Origin: Aedes albopictus
Lineage: Eukaryota > Arthropoda > Insecta > Diptera > Culicidae
Reading direction: 5' to 3'
Assembly: GCF_035046485.1 (NCBI RefSeq)
Contig: NC_085136.1
Span: 161,569,963-161,633,962, forward strand
DNA: 64,000 nucleotides
Position 1 is the stretch's first letter; each line of letters begins with the position of its first letter. The notes under the pieces are model-generated. The model was not told the DNA's origin and made no database searches. It saw only the letters and a list, made by a program, of their open reading frames with translations. The translations under genes and the position numbers were made by a program. This document shows positions 1 through 10,257 of the stretch, one piece after another.

Positions 1-3000
1 AGTTCGAGAGCTGAAGCAGCAATTGGCCAGCATTCAACAGCCGTCGTCTAATCAGCGCCATCCGTTTCCCACTCCGAGTAGCAGCAGTACGTCGGATGCA
101 GTAACTACTAGCATAAGTATCACGACAGGTGCAGGTATGTTAAACGCGCAAGCTCCGTTACCAACGGTTAGAGAACTAAGTAGGCAGGCACACAATCCTA
201 TTAGTTATCCGGTAAGGAATCAGGCTCAGAATGTTAGCATTGCTCAGGGGTTTGTAACAAATTGTAACACAATGAACACTGTAGTGAGCTCTAACTCGTT
301 GCCTCACCGAGGCTCGATAGTTTCGTCAAGTGCTGGGCTATGGGATCCTAACTACACCGGTAGCTGTTTCTACCCGGTAGTTTCCGCCAGTCATTTATCG
401 CGACAGTACGAACCAAGTGCCGCGCATCCTCCTGTTCGGCATTCGTCTTTCCCGTTTGGTGTTCCCACCGGGCATTCGTCGGGGCAATACGCACAAAGTC
501 AGCCGAATCCTCGCAATCAATATTCGACATTTCCGCTTAATGCTCCCTCCTACCCGTTCGTCGCGAGTGTATCGAGTGTTCCAAATCCGATCGTTACGCC
601 GCTACCGTCAAGCAGAGTCGCTCATGATCTTCCAGTCTCATCGTGTGGACCGAGTTCACAGCAAATCGCTGCAAGACACGTGGTGCCCAAGGAGCTACCA
701 GAGTTTGCCGGCGACCCCATAGACTGGCCGCTGTTCGTGAGTAGCTACAACAACTCAACGCGTATGTGTGGATATACCGATGACGAGAACCTCATGCGTC
801 TTCAGCGGTGCCTCAAAGGGAATGCGAAGGAAGCAGTTCGGGGACATCTCTACCATCCGTCATCAGTGCCACAGGTAATGGCGACCTTGGAAACACTCTA
901 CGGTCGCCCTGAATTGATAGTGAAGTGCCTGATGAATAAAGTGTATTCAACGCCGGCGCCGAAAGCAGACAAGCTGGAGAGCCTCATCAGCTTCGGACTC
1001 GTCGTTCAGAACCTTTGTAGCCAGCTGCAGTCCATGGGCATGGACGCCCATCTTTCAAACCCTTCGCTACTCCAGGAGTTGGTGGACAAGTTGCCGGCCA
1101 ATATCAAGCTGGACTGGGCCTTGTACCAACAACAGATTCCAGTAGCAGATTTGCGGGCGTTTGGCGCGTACATGACAACAATTCTGTCTGCGGCCAGCAA
1201 CGTCACACTTTACGCAGAGCCAGTGCGAAAGCAGGAGAAGTTCAAGGGTAAAGAGAAGGGTTTTGTGAACGCGCATACGACGGAGCCGGAACGGAAAGTC
1301 CTGCGGGACGTCAAGACGGAAGATGCTGGTGCTAGTACCGTTCGCCAACCGAAGCCGTGTCTACTGTGCAAGAAGGACGGACACAAAGTGCGCGAGTGCA
1401 ATAGTTTCAAGAGCTTGTCCCTGGAGAATCGTTGGAAGACGGCCCAGCAGCTAAGCCTCTGCCGCCGTTGCCTGATTCCTCACGGTAAGTGGCCGTGCAA
1501 GGCTACGGTGTGTGGTGTAAGCAACTGTGAAGCACGCCATCACAAGCTACTGCACCCGGGAAACCCTCAGGCGCCGACTATCGAAGCAGTGTCTTCAGCG
1601 AGAAGCCAGGTCACACCCACAACATCAGCGACGGTGAACGTTCATCGTCAACTTCCGTGTCCGGTGCTATTCCGGATTCTTCCAGTTACTCTTCACGGGA
1701 AAAACAAGTCAGTCACCACGTTGGCATTCCTCGACGACGGATCTTCCTACACACTAATGGAAAAAGAGTTGGCTGATGAACTGGGCGTTGAAGGTGAAGC
1801 CGAACCCCTGTGTTTGCAGTGGACCAGCAGTATCAAACGAACCGAAAAGGATTCACAGAACGTACAGTTGGAAATCTCGGCGGCTGGCAACAGTCAAAAG
1901 CACACACTGGAATACGTGCGGACGGTCGAAAGCTTGGATCTTCCCCCGCAGTCTTTGCAGTACGAAGAGATGGCGCGCAGATACGATTACCTCAAAGGTC
2001 TACCCGTAGACAGTTATCCTATCGCTACACCCCGTATTCTGATCGGTGTGGACAACGCTAAATTGCTGCTGACGCTGAAGAAGCGAGAAGGGAAGTACTT
2101 CGAACCAGTTGCAGCAAAAACAAGGCTTGGTTGGACCATCTACGGGAAAGCAGAAGGACTTTCGAGTACACCAGAACATCGTCTTCTCCACATCTGCGCT
2201 CGCTCATCCGACGAACAGTTACATGACGCAGTGAAAAACTTCTTTTCCATCGAAAACGTTGGCGTGGCACTTGTTCCACAAATCGAAGCTGAAGAAGATC
2301 GGCGATCGCGTGAGATTCTCGAGAAAACAACTATTCGGACATCATCCGGGCGCTTCCAAACAGGACTGCTCTGGAAGTTTGACTGCGTTGAATTTCCTCA
2401 AAGCCGATTCATGGCTGAAAAGCGACTGTCTTGTCTGGAACGGAGTTTGAGCAAGAAACCGGAGCTGTACGCAAACGTCCGACAGCAGATCCTCGATTAT
2501 CAATCGAAGGGCTACGCCCATAAGCTTACAAATGAAGAAGCCAGCCTCAGTGACCCTAGAAGAGTCTGGTACTTGCCGTTAGGTGTGGTTCAGAACCCGA
2601 ACAAGCCTGGAAAAGTCCGGGTTGTGTGGGACGCAGCGGCAACTACCGGTGGCGTATCACTAAACTCCATGCTGCTGAAGGGGCCGGATCTACTCACATC
2701 GCTACCATCCGTACTATTCCGTTTCCGCCAGCGAGAGGTGGCCATTACGGGTGACATAAAAGAAATGTTCCATCAGATCCTGATTCGGCCGGAGGATCGA
2801 CAAGCTCAGCGGTTTCTGTGGCGGGACAGTGCAACGGAACCAGTGCAGGAATACGTGATGGATGTTGCAACGTTTGGGTCAACATGTTCGCCATGCTCTG
2901 CCCAATACGTAAAAAACAGAAATGCCGAAGAGTGGAAGCAGGTATACCCGGACGCGGCCGCGGCTATCGTGGAGAACACCTACGTAGATGACTACGCGAA

Positions 3001-5683
3001 CAGTTCAGATACGGTTGAGGAAGCAATTCGCATAGCGCTCGAGGTGAAGGAGATACACGCAAGTGCTGGTTTCGAGATTCGGAATTGGCTTTCAAGCTCC
3101 AAACAAGTTCTTCGACGGGTCGGGGAAGAAACAACGCAAGTCTCAAAGTGCTTCATTGCAGAGAAGTCCACCGGTTCAGAACGGGTACTTGGAATGGCGT
3201 GGCTACCAGAACCCGACGAATTCACGTTTGCTCTTAAGCTTCGTGATGAAGTTGTTCAACTGTTGGCGGAAGGATTCATTCCGACAAAGCGTCAAGTGCT
3301 AAGAGTGGTCATGAGCATCTTTGATCCTCTCGGGCTTGTTGCAGCGTTTGTAGTGCACGGAAAATGCTTGATCCAGGACATTTGGAGAGCGAAAGTGAAC
3401 TGGGACGAGCGAATTCCAGAAGAATTGGTCATCAAGTGGCGGCGTTGGGTGGAGGTGCTGCAAAACCTTAACCAGGTGAAGATTCCACGCTGCTATTTTC
3501 CTGGATACGATCACCGCAGTTTGAAACGCTTGGAACTTCACGTGTTCGTAGATGCAAGTGAGGCCGCGTATGCATGCGCCGCTTATTTCCGGATTGTCGA
3601 CCGAGGACAGGTACGCTGCGCGCTGGTGTCGGCCAAAACAAAAGTGGCACCTCTAAGTGCAATGTCGGTGCCTCGTTTGGAACTGCAAGCCGCAGTTATC
3701 GGTGTCCGACTAATGAAATCGGTGCAGGAAAACCATACATTACCGATAAGCCGTCGCGTAATCTGGGGCGACTCTAAAACAGTTCAATCGTGGCTTCGAT
3801 CGGATCAGCGGAAGTACCGACAATTTGTGGCGTTCAGGGTCAGCGAGATTCTGAATGAGACGAGCCTGGAAGAATGGAAATGGGTTCCTACACGACGCAA
3901 CGTAGCAGATGAAGCCACCAAGTGGGGCAAAGGACCGAGCTTTCAACCAGACAGTCGATGGTTTACAGGACCTGAATTCCTTTACGAGGATGAATCTAGA
4001 TGGCCAGAACAGGAATACTCGCCGCCGGATATCCAGGAAGAAATGCGACCAGTCCACGCCCACCACCGTCCATCTTCGAATCCAGTGTTCAATTACCAGC
4101 GGTTCTCCAAGTATCAACGACTTCTACGGACGGTAGGGTATGTACTGCGCTTCATTGATCGTTGTCGTCGAAAGCCTGCAACCGATTCTTCCGATACTGG
4201 AGTACTGTCGAGAAAGGAGCTGTTGGAGGCGGAACTCGTGCTGTGGCGGTTGGTGCAGAACGAAGAATATGCCGAAGAAGTGTCGACGATTCGCAAGAAC
4301 AAGGAACGACCGCCAGGAGAAGTCAAAAGGTTGACGAAAAGTAGCCCGTTACGCAAGTTGACGGTTTTTCTCGACGATAACGGAGTTCTGCGTATCGAAG
4401 GGCGGATTGAGGCAGCAAAATTTGTTCCATACGAGCCCAAGTATCCCGTGGTGCTCCCAAAACAACACTACGTTACTCGACTGCTCGTCGATCACTTTCA
4501 CCGACGGTACGCACATGGTTACGGAGAAACGGTGATCAACGAGCTTCGACAGATCTTCCACATTCCTGGTTTGAGAACTCTTGTCCGACAGATTGCCAAT
4601 CGTTGCTCATGGTGTACCGTGTATCGTGCAGCTCCCCGGTCCCCGCGAATGGCACCTCTTCCAGCTGCGAGAGTGACCCCGTACGTCCGGCCATTCACAT
4701 TTATTGGCATCGACTACTGTGGGCCTTTCCTGATTCGCATCGGTAGAAACAACGTGAAGAGATGGGTGGTACTCATCACTTGCCTAACTGTACGAGCCGT
4801 TCATCTAGAGATTGCCTGCAGCTTGTCCAGTGAGTCATGCAAGATGGCTATTAGACGGTTTATCGCCAGGAGAGGAGCTCCGCAGGAGATCTACAGTGAC
4901 CAGGGCACAAATTTTGTTGGAGCAAGCAAAGAGTTACGGGAGGAAATAGCTGCGATGAACCATACGTTGGGCAGATCCTTCACCAACCGTGACACTCAGT
5001 GGCGTTTCAACCCCCCGGCCGCCCCCCACATGGGTGGAGCGTGGGAACGCATGGTGCGAACCGTGAAAGTTTCGCTGCAGACGCTCCAGACCAGTAGGAC
5101 ACCAGATGAGGAGACGTTCCACACCCTTCTGACTGAAGTGGAAGGTATAATCAACTCGCGACCGCTGACATTTGTTCCGTTAGGATCAGAGGAACAAGAA
5201 GCTCTTACACCTAACCACTTCCTGATGCTTAGTTCTAACGGTGTAGTTCAGCCACCACAGGAACCGGTGACGGATAGCGGACGAGCACTCAGGGCTAACT
5301 GGGATCAGATACGAAGTATGTTGGACCAGTTCTGGACGAAATGGATAAAGGGCTACCTGCCCACGATCTGTCGCCGCTCCAAGTGGTTCGACGATATCAA
5401 GCCAGTACAAGTAGGAGATTTAGTGGTGGTGATTGACGAAGGAACCCGGAACAGCTGGACTCGCGGAAAGGTGGTTAAGGTCTATCCTGGAAACGATGGC
5501 AGAATACGAAAAGTGGACGTGCAGACTGCGAATGGAGTGTTCCAGCGACCGGTTGCCAAGGTAGCTGTGCTTGATGTGGCTGTAGGTGGTATAGCTGAGC
5601 CTGAGGCAGGACAGCAGCAATACGGGTCGGGGAATGTGCGCGAGGAAGCCCACCGTGCACACTACCACCAACCTGGTCGATAA
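1..5683 (+). CDS. BEL/Pao LTR retrotransposon gag-pol polyprotein (5' end outside window)
   Basis: One uninterrupted frame runs from the first bases to a TAA at 5681-5683, about 1,890 codons, and it is open upstream of the window. In order it shows a Ser/Pro/Gln-rich gag N-terminus, a gag region like DUF1759 (residues ~220-400), and a CX2CX4HX4C zinc knuckle near residue 448 followed by a second Cys/His cluster. Next come an aspartic protease of the A17 type with a DDGS core, a reverse transcriptase with a YVDD box near residue 990, and an RNase H-like segment (FVDAS, GDSK). Last are an integrase HHCC zinc region, the integrase D-D-E core and a basic C-terminal domain. This order (protease, RT, RNase H, integrase in one frame) is typical of the BEL/Pao superfamily. 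No stop or frameshift is seen, so this copy looks young. It lies upstream of the first in-window Dicer-1 exon and is probably intronic. Confidence 0.93.
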   Translation, partial: VRELKQQLASIQQPSSNQRHPFPTPSSSSTSDAVTTSISITTGAGMLNAQAPLPTVRELSRQAHNPISYPVRNQAQNVSIAQGFVTNCNTMNTVVSSNSLPHRGSIVSSSAGLWDPNYTGSCFYPVVSASHLSRQYEPSAAHPPVRHSSFPFGVPTGHSSGQYAQSQPNPRNQYSTFPLNAPSYPFVASVSSVPNPIVTPLPSSRVAHDLPVSSCGPSSQQIAARHVVPKELPEFAGDPIDWPLFVSSYNNSTRMCGYTDDENLMRLQRCLKGNAKEAVRGHLYHPSSVPQVMATLETLYGRPELIVKCLMNKVYSTPAPKADKLESLISFGLVVQNLCSQLQSMGMDAHLSNPSLLQELVDKLPANIKLDWALYQQQIPVADLRAFGAYMTTILSAASNVTLYAEPVRKQEKFKGKEKGFVNAHTTEPERKVLRDVKTEDAGASTVRQPKPCLLCKKDGHKVRECNSFKSLSLENRWKTAQQLSLCRRCLIPHGKWPCKATVCGVSNCEARHHKLLHPGNPQAPTIEAVSSARSQVTPTTSATVNVHRQLPCPVLFRILPVTLHGKNKSVTTLAFLDDGSSYTLMEKELADELGVEGEAEPLCLQWTSSIKRTEKDSQNVQLEISAAGNSQKHTLEYVRTVESLDLPPQSLQYEEMARRYDYLKGLPVDSYPIATPRILIGVDNAKLLLTLKKREGKYFEPVAAKTRLGWTIYGKAEGLSSTPEHRLLHICARSSDEQLHDAVKNFFSIENVGVALVPQIEAEEDRRSREILEKTTIRTSSGRFQTGLLWKFDCVEFPQSRFMAEKRLSCLERSLSKKPELYANVRQQILDYQSKGYAHKLTNEEASLSDPRRVWYLPLGVVQNPNKPGKVRVVWDAAATTGGVSLNSMLLKGPDLLTSLPSVLFRFRQREVAITGDIKEMFHQILIRPEDRQAQRFLWRDSATEPVQEYVMDVATFGSTCSPCSAQYVKNRNAEEWKQVYPDAAAAIVENTYVDDYANSSDTVEEAIRIALEVKEIHASAGFEIRNWLSSSKQVLRRVGEETTQVSKCFIAEKSTGSERVLGMAWLPEPDEFTFALKLRDEVVQLLAEGFIPTKRQVLRVVMSIFDPLGLVAAFVVHGKCLIQDIWRAKVNWDERIPEELVIKWRRWVEVLQNLNQVKIPRCYFPGYDHRSLKRLELHVFVDASEAAYACAAYFRIVDRGQVRCALVSAKTKVAPLSAMSVPRLELQAAVIGVRLMKSVQENHTLPISRRVIWGDSKTVQSWLRSDQRKYRQFVAFRVSEILNETSLEEWKWVPTRRNVADEATKWGKGPSFQPDSRWFTGPEFLYEDESRWPEQEYSPPDIQEEMRPVHAHHRPSSNPVFNYQRFSKYQRLLRTVGYVLRFIDRCRRKPATDSSDTGVLSRKELLEAELVLWRLVQNEEYAEEVSTIRKNKERPPGEVKRLTKSSPLRKLTVFLDDNGVLRIEGRIEAAKFVPYEPKYPVVLPKQHYVTRLLVDHFHRRYAHGYGETVINELRQIFHIPGLRTLVRQIANRCSWCTVYRAAPRSPRMAPLPAARVTPYVRPFTFIGIDYCGPFLIRIGRNNVKRWVVLITCLTVRAVHLEIACSLSSESCKMAIRRFIARRGAPQEIYSDQGTNFVGASKELREEIAAMNHTLGRSFTNRDTQWRFNPPAAPHMGGAWERMVRTVKVSLQTLQTSRTPDEETFHTLLTEVEGIINSRPLTFVPLGSEEQEALTPNHFLMLSSNGVVQPPQEPVTDSGRALRANWDQIRSMLDQFWTKWIKGYLPTICRRSKWFDDIKPVQVGDLVVVIDEGTRNSWTRGKVVKVYPGNDGRIRKVDVQTANGVFQRPVAKVAVLDVAVGGIAEPEAGQQQYGSGNVREEAHRAHYHQPGR

Positions 5684-6135
5684 AATTGATCAACCTTCTG
5701 TATCGGGGATCTACGCAGCTGTCAACGAGGTGAACAAAGATAAAACAACACAAAACAAATAGCTAGACAAACGTGGTTTGGAATTTCTATTTTCTTGATT
5801 TCTATAATAATTACTGAATTACTAGTTGATTTGAATTGATTTCTATATTTATTATTGGAATTTGTAAGTACACCTAAATAAACATATATAACATTAAATT
5901 TACCAAAATTTGTACGACACAGACACATTAAAATCAACTAAAAGGTTGCGGACAGTGACAGACAAATTAAAAGGAAGGACTAAAAACGTAAGTCGTTAAA
6001 ACACTATTTATTAAATATGTAATAATTAAAGAAAATAAATTTACAGCTTAAAGCATTCTCTAAAGCAAAAACGAGTCTGCTAAATAGGAGTCCCGAAACT
6101 TTTCCCATTGTCGCATCAACCGCAACACTTACGCT
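5684..6135 (+). repeat. Probable 3' untranslated region and 3' LTR of the BEL/Pao element
   Basis: This AT-rich stretch lies between the polyprotein stop and the start of the next LINE. An LTR is expected here. A polyadenylation-type AATAAA lies near 5876-5882 and another near 6034. The 5' LTR is outside the window, so the boundaries cannot be fixed by comparison. Confidence 0.4.
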
Positions 6136-6179
6136 CTGCAAAACTTAGCGTCTGTTTTTTAGGAGGAATAGCTCACAAC

Positions 6180-7438
6180 AGCGTCTGAACCCCATATAAG
6201 GGGCGGCTGATTAACGTCCGAGTGCCAGGGAAGGACTCTAAGCTCAATTGTGCACTATGGTCCTCCGAAAAGTAGGGGGTTGGTGTCAGGCCCTACGAGC
6301 CAGCCAACAGAATAATACGAACCGCGACCAACGGCAACAACCCCAGCGAACAAAAAGGACTTGCGATTGGAAACTCGGTACGTGGAACTGCCGATCTCTC
6401 AACTTCATTGGGAGCACCCGCATACTCGCCGATCTACTGAAGGACCGCGGGTTCGGCAACGTAGCGCTGCAGGAGGTGTGTTGGACAGGATCCATGGTGC
6501 GAACGTTTAGAGGTAATCATACCATCTACCAGAGCTGCGGCAACACACGCGAGCTGGGAACAGCTTTCATCGTGATGGGTGATATGCAGAGGCGCGTGAT
6601 CGGTTGGTGGCCGATCGACGAAAGAATGTGCAGGTTGAGGATCAAAGGCCGATTCTTCAACTTCACCATAATAAACGTGTACAGCCCACACTCCGGAAGC
6701 ACTGATGATGACAAGGATGCATTTTACGCGCAGCTCAAACGCGATCGCTGCCCAAGCCACGACGTCAAGATCATCATAGGTGATTTGAACGCTCAGGTAG
6801 GCCAGGAGGAGGAATTCAGACCGACGATTGGTAAGTTCAGCGCCCACCAGCAGACGAACGAAAACGGCCTACGACTCATTGATTTCGCCGCCTCCAAAAA
6901 TATGGCCATACGTAGAACCTTTTTCCAACACAGCCTTCTTTATCGTTACACCTGGAGATCACCACAGCAGACGGAATCCCAAATCGACCACGTTCTGATT
7001 GACGGACGGCACTTCTCCGACATTATCGACGTCAGGACCTATCGTGGCGCCAACATCGACTCCGACCACGATCTATTGATGGTCAAACTGCGCCCAAAAC
7101 TCTCCGTCATCAACAATATACGATACCGGCGACCGCCACGGTACAACCTAAAGCGACTGAAGCAACCGGATGTCGCCTCAGTATACGCGCAGAATCTCGA
7201 GTCTGCGTTGCCAGACGAGGGCGAGCTCGATGTGGCTTCTCTAGAAGTCTGCTGGAGAATAGTTGAAGCAGCCATCAACGACGCAGCCGAGAGCACCATC
7301 AGGTACGTGGTAGAGGACGGAGTCCTCTTGACGGAAGGACGTGAGGTGATCGAAAGGTGGAAGCAGCATTCCGACGAGTACCTGAATAGCGTGGAGGACT
7401 TAGGCACGAGAAACCACGATAACAGAGGGAACGACTAA
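6180..7438 (+). pseudogene. RTE-like LINE: 5' region and endonuclease domain
   Basis: The open frame 6248-7438 encodes an apurinic-type endonuclease of a non-LTR retrotransposon. Visible motifs are GTWNCRSL (~residue 44), a catalytic LQEVCW, the VYSPH strand, GDLNAQVG and a C-terminal SDHDLLMVKL. The frame ends in the linker VIERWKQH, which normally joins endonuclease to reverse transcriptase. The RT that follows is broken (next entry), so the element is dead. The same family recurs as an RT fragment at 42.6-43.9 kb and as shorter pieces in both orientations. An RTE-clade or JAM1-like assignment is my inference from motif style. Confidence 0.8.
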
Positions 7439-8433
7439 GCCAATGCAGCAAAGAACAGAAATGAGTCAACTCCCACGCTGAGAACAAAACCAACAAAGAA
7501 TCCGGTAAGGATGGTATCGCAGCTGAACTCATCAAGATGGGCCCATAAAAGTTGACCACCTGTCTGCACCGGTTGATAGGATCTGGAAAACCGAATAGCT
7601 ATCCGAGGAGAGAAAAGAAGCGGTAATCTGCCCCATTCACAGGAAAGGCGACATTTGGAATGTGAGAAATTCAGAGCGATCACCATTTTAAATGCTGCCT
7701 ACAAAGTGCTATCCCAAATCATCTTCCGTTGTCTGTCACCTAAAACGAATGAGTTCGTGGGAGGTTATCAAGCCGGCTTCATCGACGACCGGTCGACAAC
7801 GGACCAGATCTTCACCGTACGGCAAATCCTTCAGAAATGCCGTGAATACCAGGTCTCAACGCATCATCCGTTCATCGACTTTAAAGCGGCATACGACAGT
7901 ATGTGACAGTATCGACCGCACAGAGCTATGGAAAATCATGGATGAAAACGGCTTTTCCGGGAAGTTGCCTAGACTGATTAAAGCAACGATGGGCGGTGTG
8001 CAAAACTGCGTAAGAGTTTCGGGTGAACTATCCAGTTCATTCGAATTTCGCCGGATACTGCGACAAGGTGACGGGACGGACTCTCATACCTATTCTTCAA
8101 TATCGCTCTGGAAGGTGTAACGTGACGAGCCGGGGTACGATTTTTACAAAATCCGGTCAATTTGTGTGCTTTGTGCTTTGAGGATGACATTATCGCCAGA
8201 ATATCTGGAACGGTGGTAGAACTGTACACCCGCCTGAAACGCGAAGCAGCAAAGGTCGGACAGTTGGTGTGCGTCAAAAATATGCTGGTATGCAGAACCG
8301 AACACGACCGGGTCCGTCTGGGTAGTAATGTGACAATAGATGGGATATTTTCGAGATAGTGGAGGATTTCGTCTACCTCGGATCCTTATTGACGGCAGAC
8401 AACAATGGTAGCCATGAAATACGAAGGCGTTTC
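7439..8433 (+). pseudogene. RTE-like LINE: degenerate reverse transcriptase
   Basis: The frame resumes in pieces. 7655-7906 reads ITILNAAYKVLSQII and then the fingers motif FIDFKAAYDSM, broken by a stop. 7906-8120 carries LRQGDG with frameshifts, 8162-8359 the thumb region, and 8359-8433 VYLGSLLTADN. The same blocks occur in the better copy at 42650-43928, which shows what is lost: several indels, stops and the FADD core. The LINE ends abruptly near 8433, where a copia fragment on the other strand begins. Confidence 0.75.
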
Positions 8434-8557
8434 AGGAGGCATTCTCCAGCACCGGTGGACCTAATCACGGAGCCATCCGCCAGGTTCACTTCGACCTTCA
8501 CTTTGGGGTTCATAATTTGGCACCTGGACTTCACAAAGGTCACATTCAGCCCGCTCT
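8434..8557 (-). pseudogene. Copia-type retrotransposon fragment, protease/pre-integrase side
   Basis: On the minus strand this reads GLNVTF, CQIM, then VNLADGSVIRSTGAGECL. That resembles the stretch after the protease of Ty1/copia polyproteins, where an ADGS motif is common. It lies directly beyond the MITE at 8565-8874 from the gag segment at 8875-9462, in the order expected of one element with an internal deletion. Confidence 0.6.
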
Positions 8558-8564
8558 GTGCCAT

Positions 8565-8874
8565 CACACACAAACAGACGTAACACTCTTCAAAACGATT
8601 TGACACATGCATTTAACGATCAATTTAAAGCGATCCTTCCCCCAGATGCGCTAGTGTTCGATCACTTTGACGTTTGCCAGTGTACACGTTGTTGAATGAT
8701 GCAAACGAAATTTACAGGTGCACACTACTAAATGTGCGTCTTAGACAAATGTCAAATCAAAATTCCGCAGTATCGCACGCGGTTCTATCCACAGGTGGCA
8801 GTGTGCTCAAGAAAAAGACACCGGGCAAAAGTTTTTGAGAAATTTCCTTCAAGAGTTACGTCTGTTTGTCTGTG
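8565..8874. mobile_element. 310-bp MITE, diverged relative of the CACAGACAAACAGACATA family
   Basis: The left end is CACACACAAACAGACGTAAC and the right end, reverse complemented, is CACAGACAAACAGACGTAAC. The flanks are GTGCCAT at 8558-8564 and GTGTCAT at 8875-8881, a 7-bp duplication with one mismatch. No protein is encoded. The ends match the 18-bp repeat of the nearby family except for one T/G change and an A-to-G change at position 17, but the interior differs. Confidence 0.75.
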
Positions 8875-9462
8875 GTGTCATCTTTCGGACCGGCAGCAGT
8901 CGGCAGTCCAATTTCGGGACGAAGAGCACATTCTTCACCGCGACTTCGCTTGTTCTTCCTTCTTGATCGACGCACCTCAGAAGACCTTCCTCGACACCGG
9001 CGGTGGTAATCGTCCATCAACCGCTGCTTTACGAACTCTAACGATTGGTCGGCATCCGGACGGCTCTTCAAGGCGGTCACCAATCCGTTACACAACTCCG
9101 GCAGACTCCGGTACACCATCGTCACCTGTAGCGATTCCTCGATCTTCTTCCCCGCACACAGCCGATCGAATAGCTCTTCGATCGCGAACATGTGCTTCTC
9201 CATATCCGTACCTTCTTCGTAGTTGAAACTACAAAGCTTCTTCAGAAGCGGCACTCGCGACGTAACTGTGGCCTTATCGTGGTACTCCTTCAACTTTTCC
9301 CACACTTTGACCGCTGATTTTCCATCTTTCACTAGCGGCACCCAATTGTTTTCGACGTTAATCACTATCAAGGCCCTTGCCTGCTGATCTTCTTTAGACC
9401 ATGCCGCAGTCACTGACACTGGTTTCGCCTCTGAAACCGTGTGCCACCGATCATAGCTGATC
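8875..9462 (-). pseudogene. Copia-type gag fragment
   Basis: The minus strand is open across 8856-9530 and reads like a Ty1/copia gag. It has WHTVSEAKPV near the start, AWSKEDQQARALI, then WEKLKEYHDK, LLKKLCSFNYEEGTDMEKH, and LPELCNGLVTAL. It then becomes basic (RRSRRKNKRSRG) with no zinc knuckle. It is bounded on both sides by MITEs whose terminal repeats add foreign codons to the open frame, so the apparent 224-residue protein is chimeric. The N-terminal gag codons continue beyond the MITE at 10092-10190. Confidence 0.8.
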
Positions 9463-10091
9463 CACAGACAAACAGACATACTACTAGAAGAAATTTGTTT
9501 CAAAATCATCGTTTGGCATCTCACTAGCACCCTCTATAATGCTCAATCCGAAGCATTCATTTGCAGGTGTTGTTTCCCTCGGTTCGATGTAACAATTTAG
9601 CAGGTGACGACTCCCTCGTGGCATTACCCATTCATAAAACATGAATGAAGGTTCATGATTGAGTCATTTTATGTAAACATTGATCGGCGTCGCGTTCATT
9701 TCTCTCGAAAATTGAGAGGTGATGTAGGCACAGCAGCGCCACCATGACACATGCGAGCACAGTCCGAACCACAGTGTATTTTTAAAATGACCGTTAAGGT
9801 GAAACATCAAGAAATCCCATTGCATTTTTGCATACAAACTTTAGAGGCACAAATCTGACGAACGAACCATCGAACCAAGCCGCACTTGATTTTCCTGGTT
9901 TTGCTCACTTGCAAAAAGAGGCAGCTTTTCCAAATTGAGCGCATTTGTTTACGATTTTTTAAGATTTGTGCTCTTGAAAACGTGAGTAGGGGTCTAAGTC
10001 GGCCATTGTGGCAGCGATATTGGTATTCTTTGAAGTTTCTCCTTAAATCGTGCGACGATTGCGATTTGAGTGGTATGTCTGTTTGTCTGTG
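9463..10091 (-). mobile_element. CACAGACAAACAGACATA-family MITE, copy 1 (with nested TTAA element)
   Basis: The element begins CACAGACAAACAGACATA at 9463 and ends with its reverse complement at 10091. The 7-bp duplication GCTGATC is perfect at 9456-9462 and 10092-10098. It is 629 bp long. Subtracting the TTAA insert at 9798-10042 and its 4-bp duplication leaves 380 bp, the unit length of the family. Its interior is the reverse complement of the copies at 10258 and 48505. No coding capacity is seen. It is inserted in the copia gag remnant. Confidence 0.93.
9798..10042. mobile_element. 245-bp TTAA-target MITE nested in copy 1
   Basis: TTAA flanks the insert at 9794-9797 and 10043-10046. The ends are GGTGAAACATCAA on the left and GGAGAAACTTCAA on the right strand. 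Removing the insert and one TTAA restores the consensus seen in the other family copies (gaccgTTAAatcgtg). A related right end is seen at about 62700-62797. TTAA duplication is typical of piggyBac and Kolobok elements; the superfamily is not determined. Confidence 0.85.
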
Positions 10092-10190
10092 GCTGATCTA
10101 TAATATTTCCATTTCGATCTTCCACGTTTGAAACATAAAAACGCGTAATTAACACTTTCTCTGCAATTTCTACGAAAATTCGATTTTCCG
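10092..10190 (-). pseudogene. Copia gag N-terminal remnant
   Basis: On the minus strand one frame reads QTWKIEMEIL, close to the conserved TWK.EME motif near the start of copia gag. An adjacent frame reads VNYAFLCF just before it, so at least one frameshift lies between them. It joins the gag segment on the other side of the MITE at 9463-10091. Confidence 0.6.
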
Positions 10191-10257
10191 TCGGGGCACA
10201 CTGTACTCACAGACAAACAGACATACCACTCAAATCGCAATCGTCGCACGATTTAAC

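Noticed and set aside
8732..9226. Plus-strand open frame of 164 codons
   Set aside because: It is the antisense shadow of the copia gag, and its first part lies in a MITE. Codons make no recognisable protein, whereas the minus strand reads a known family.
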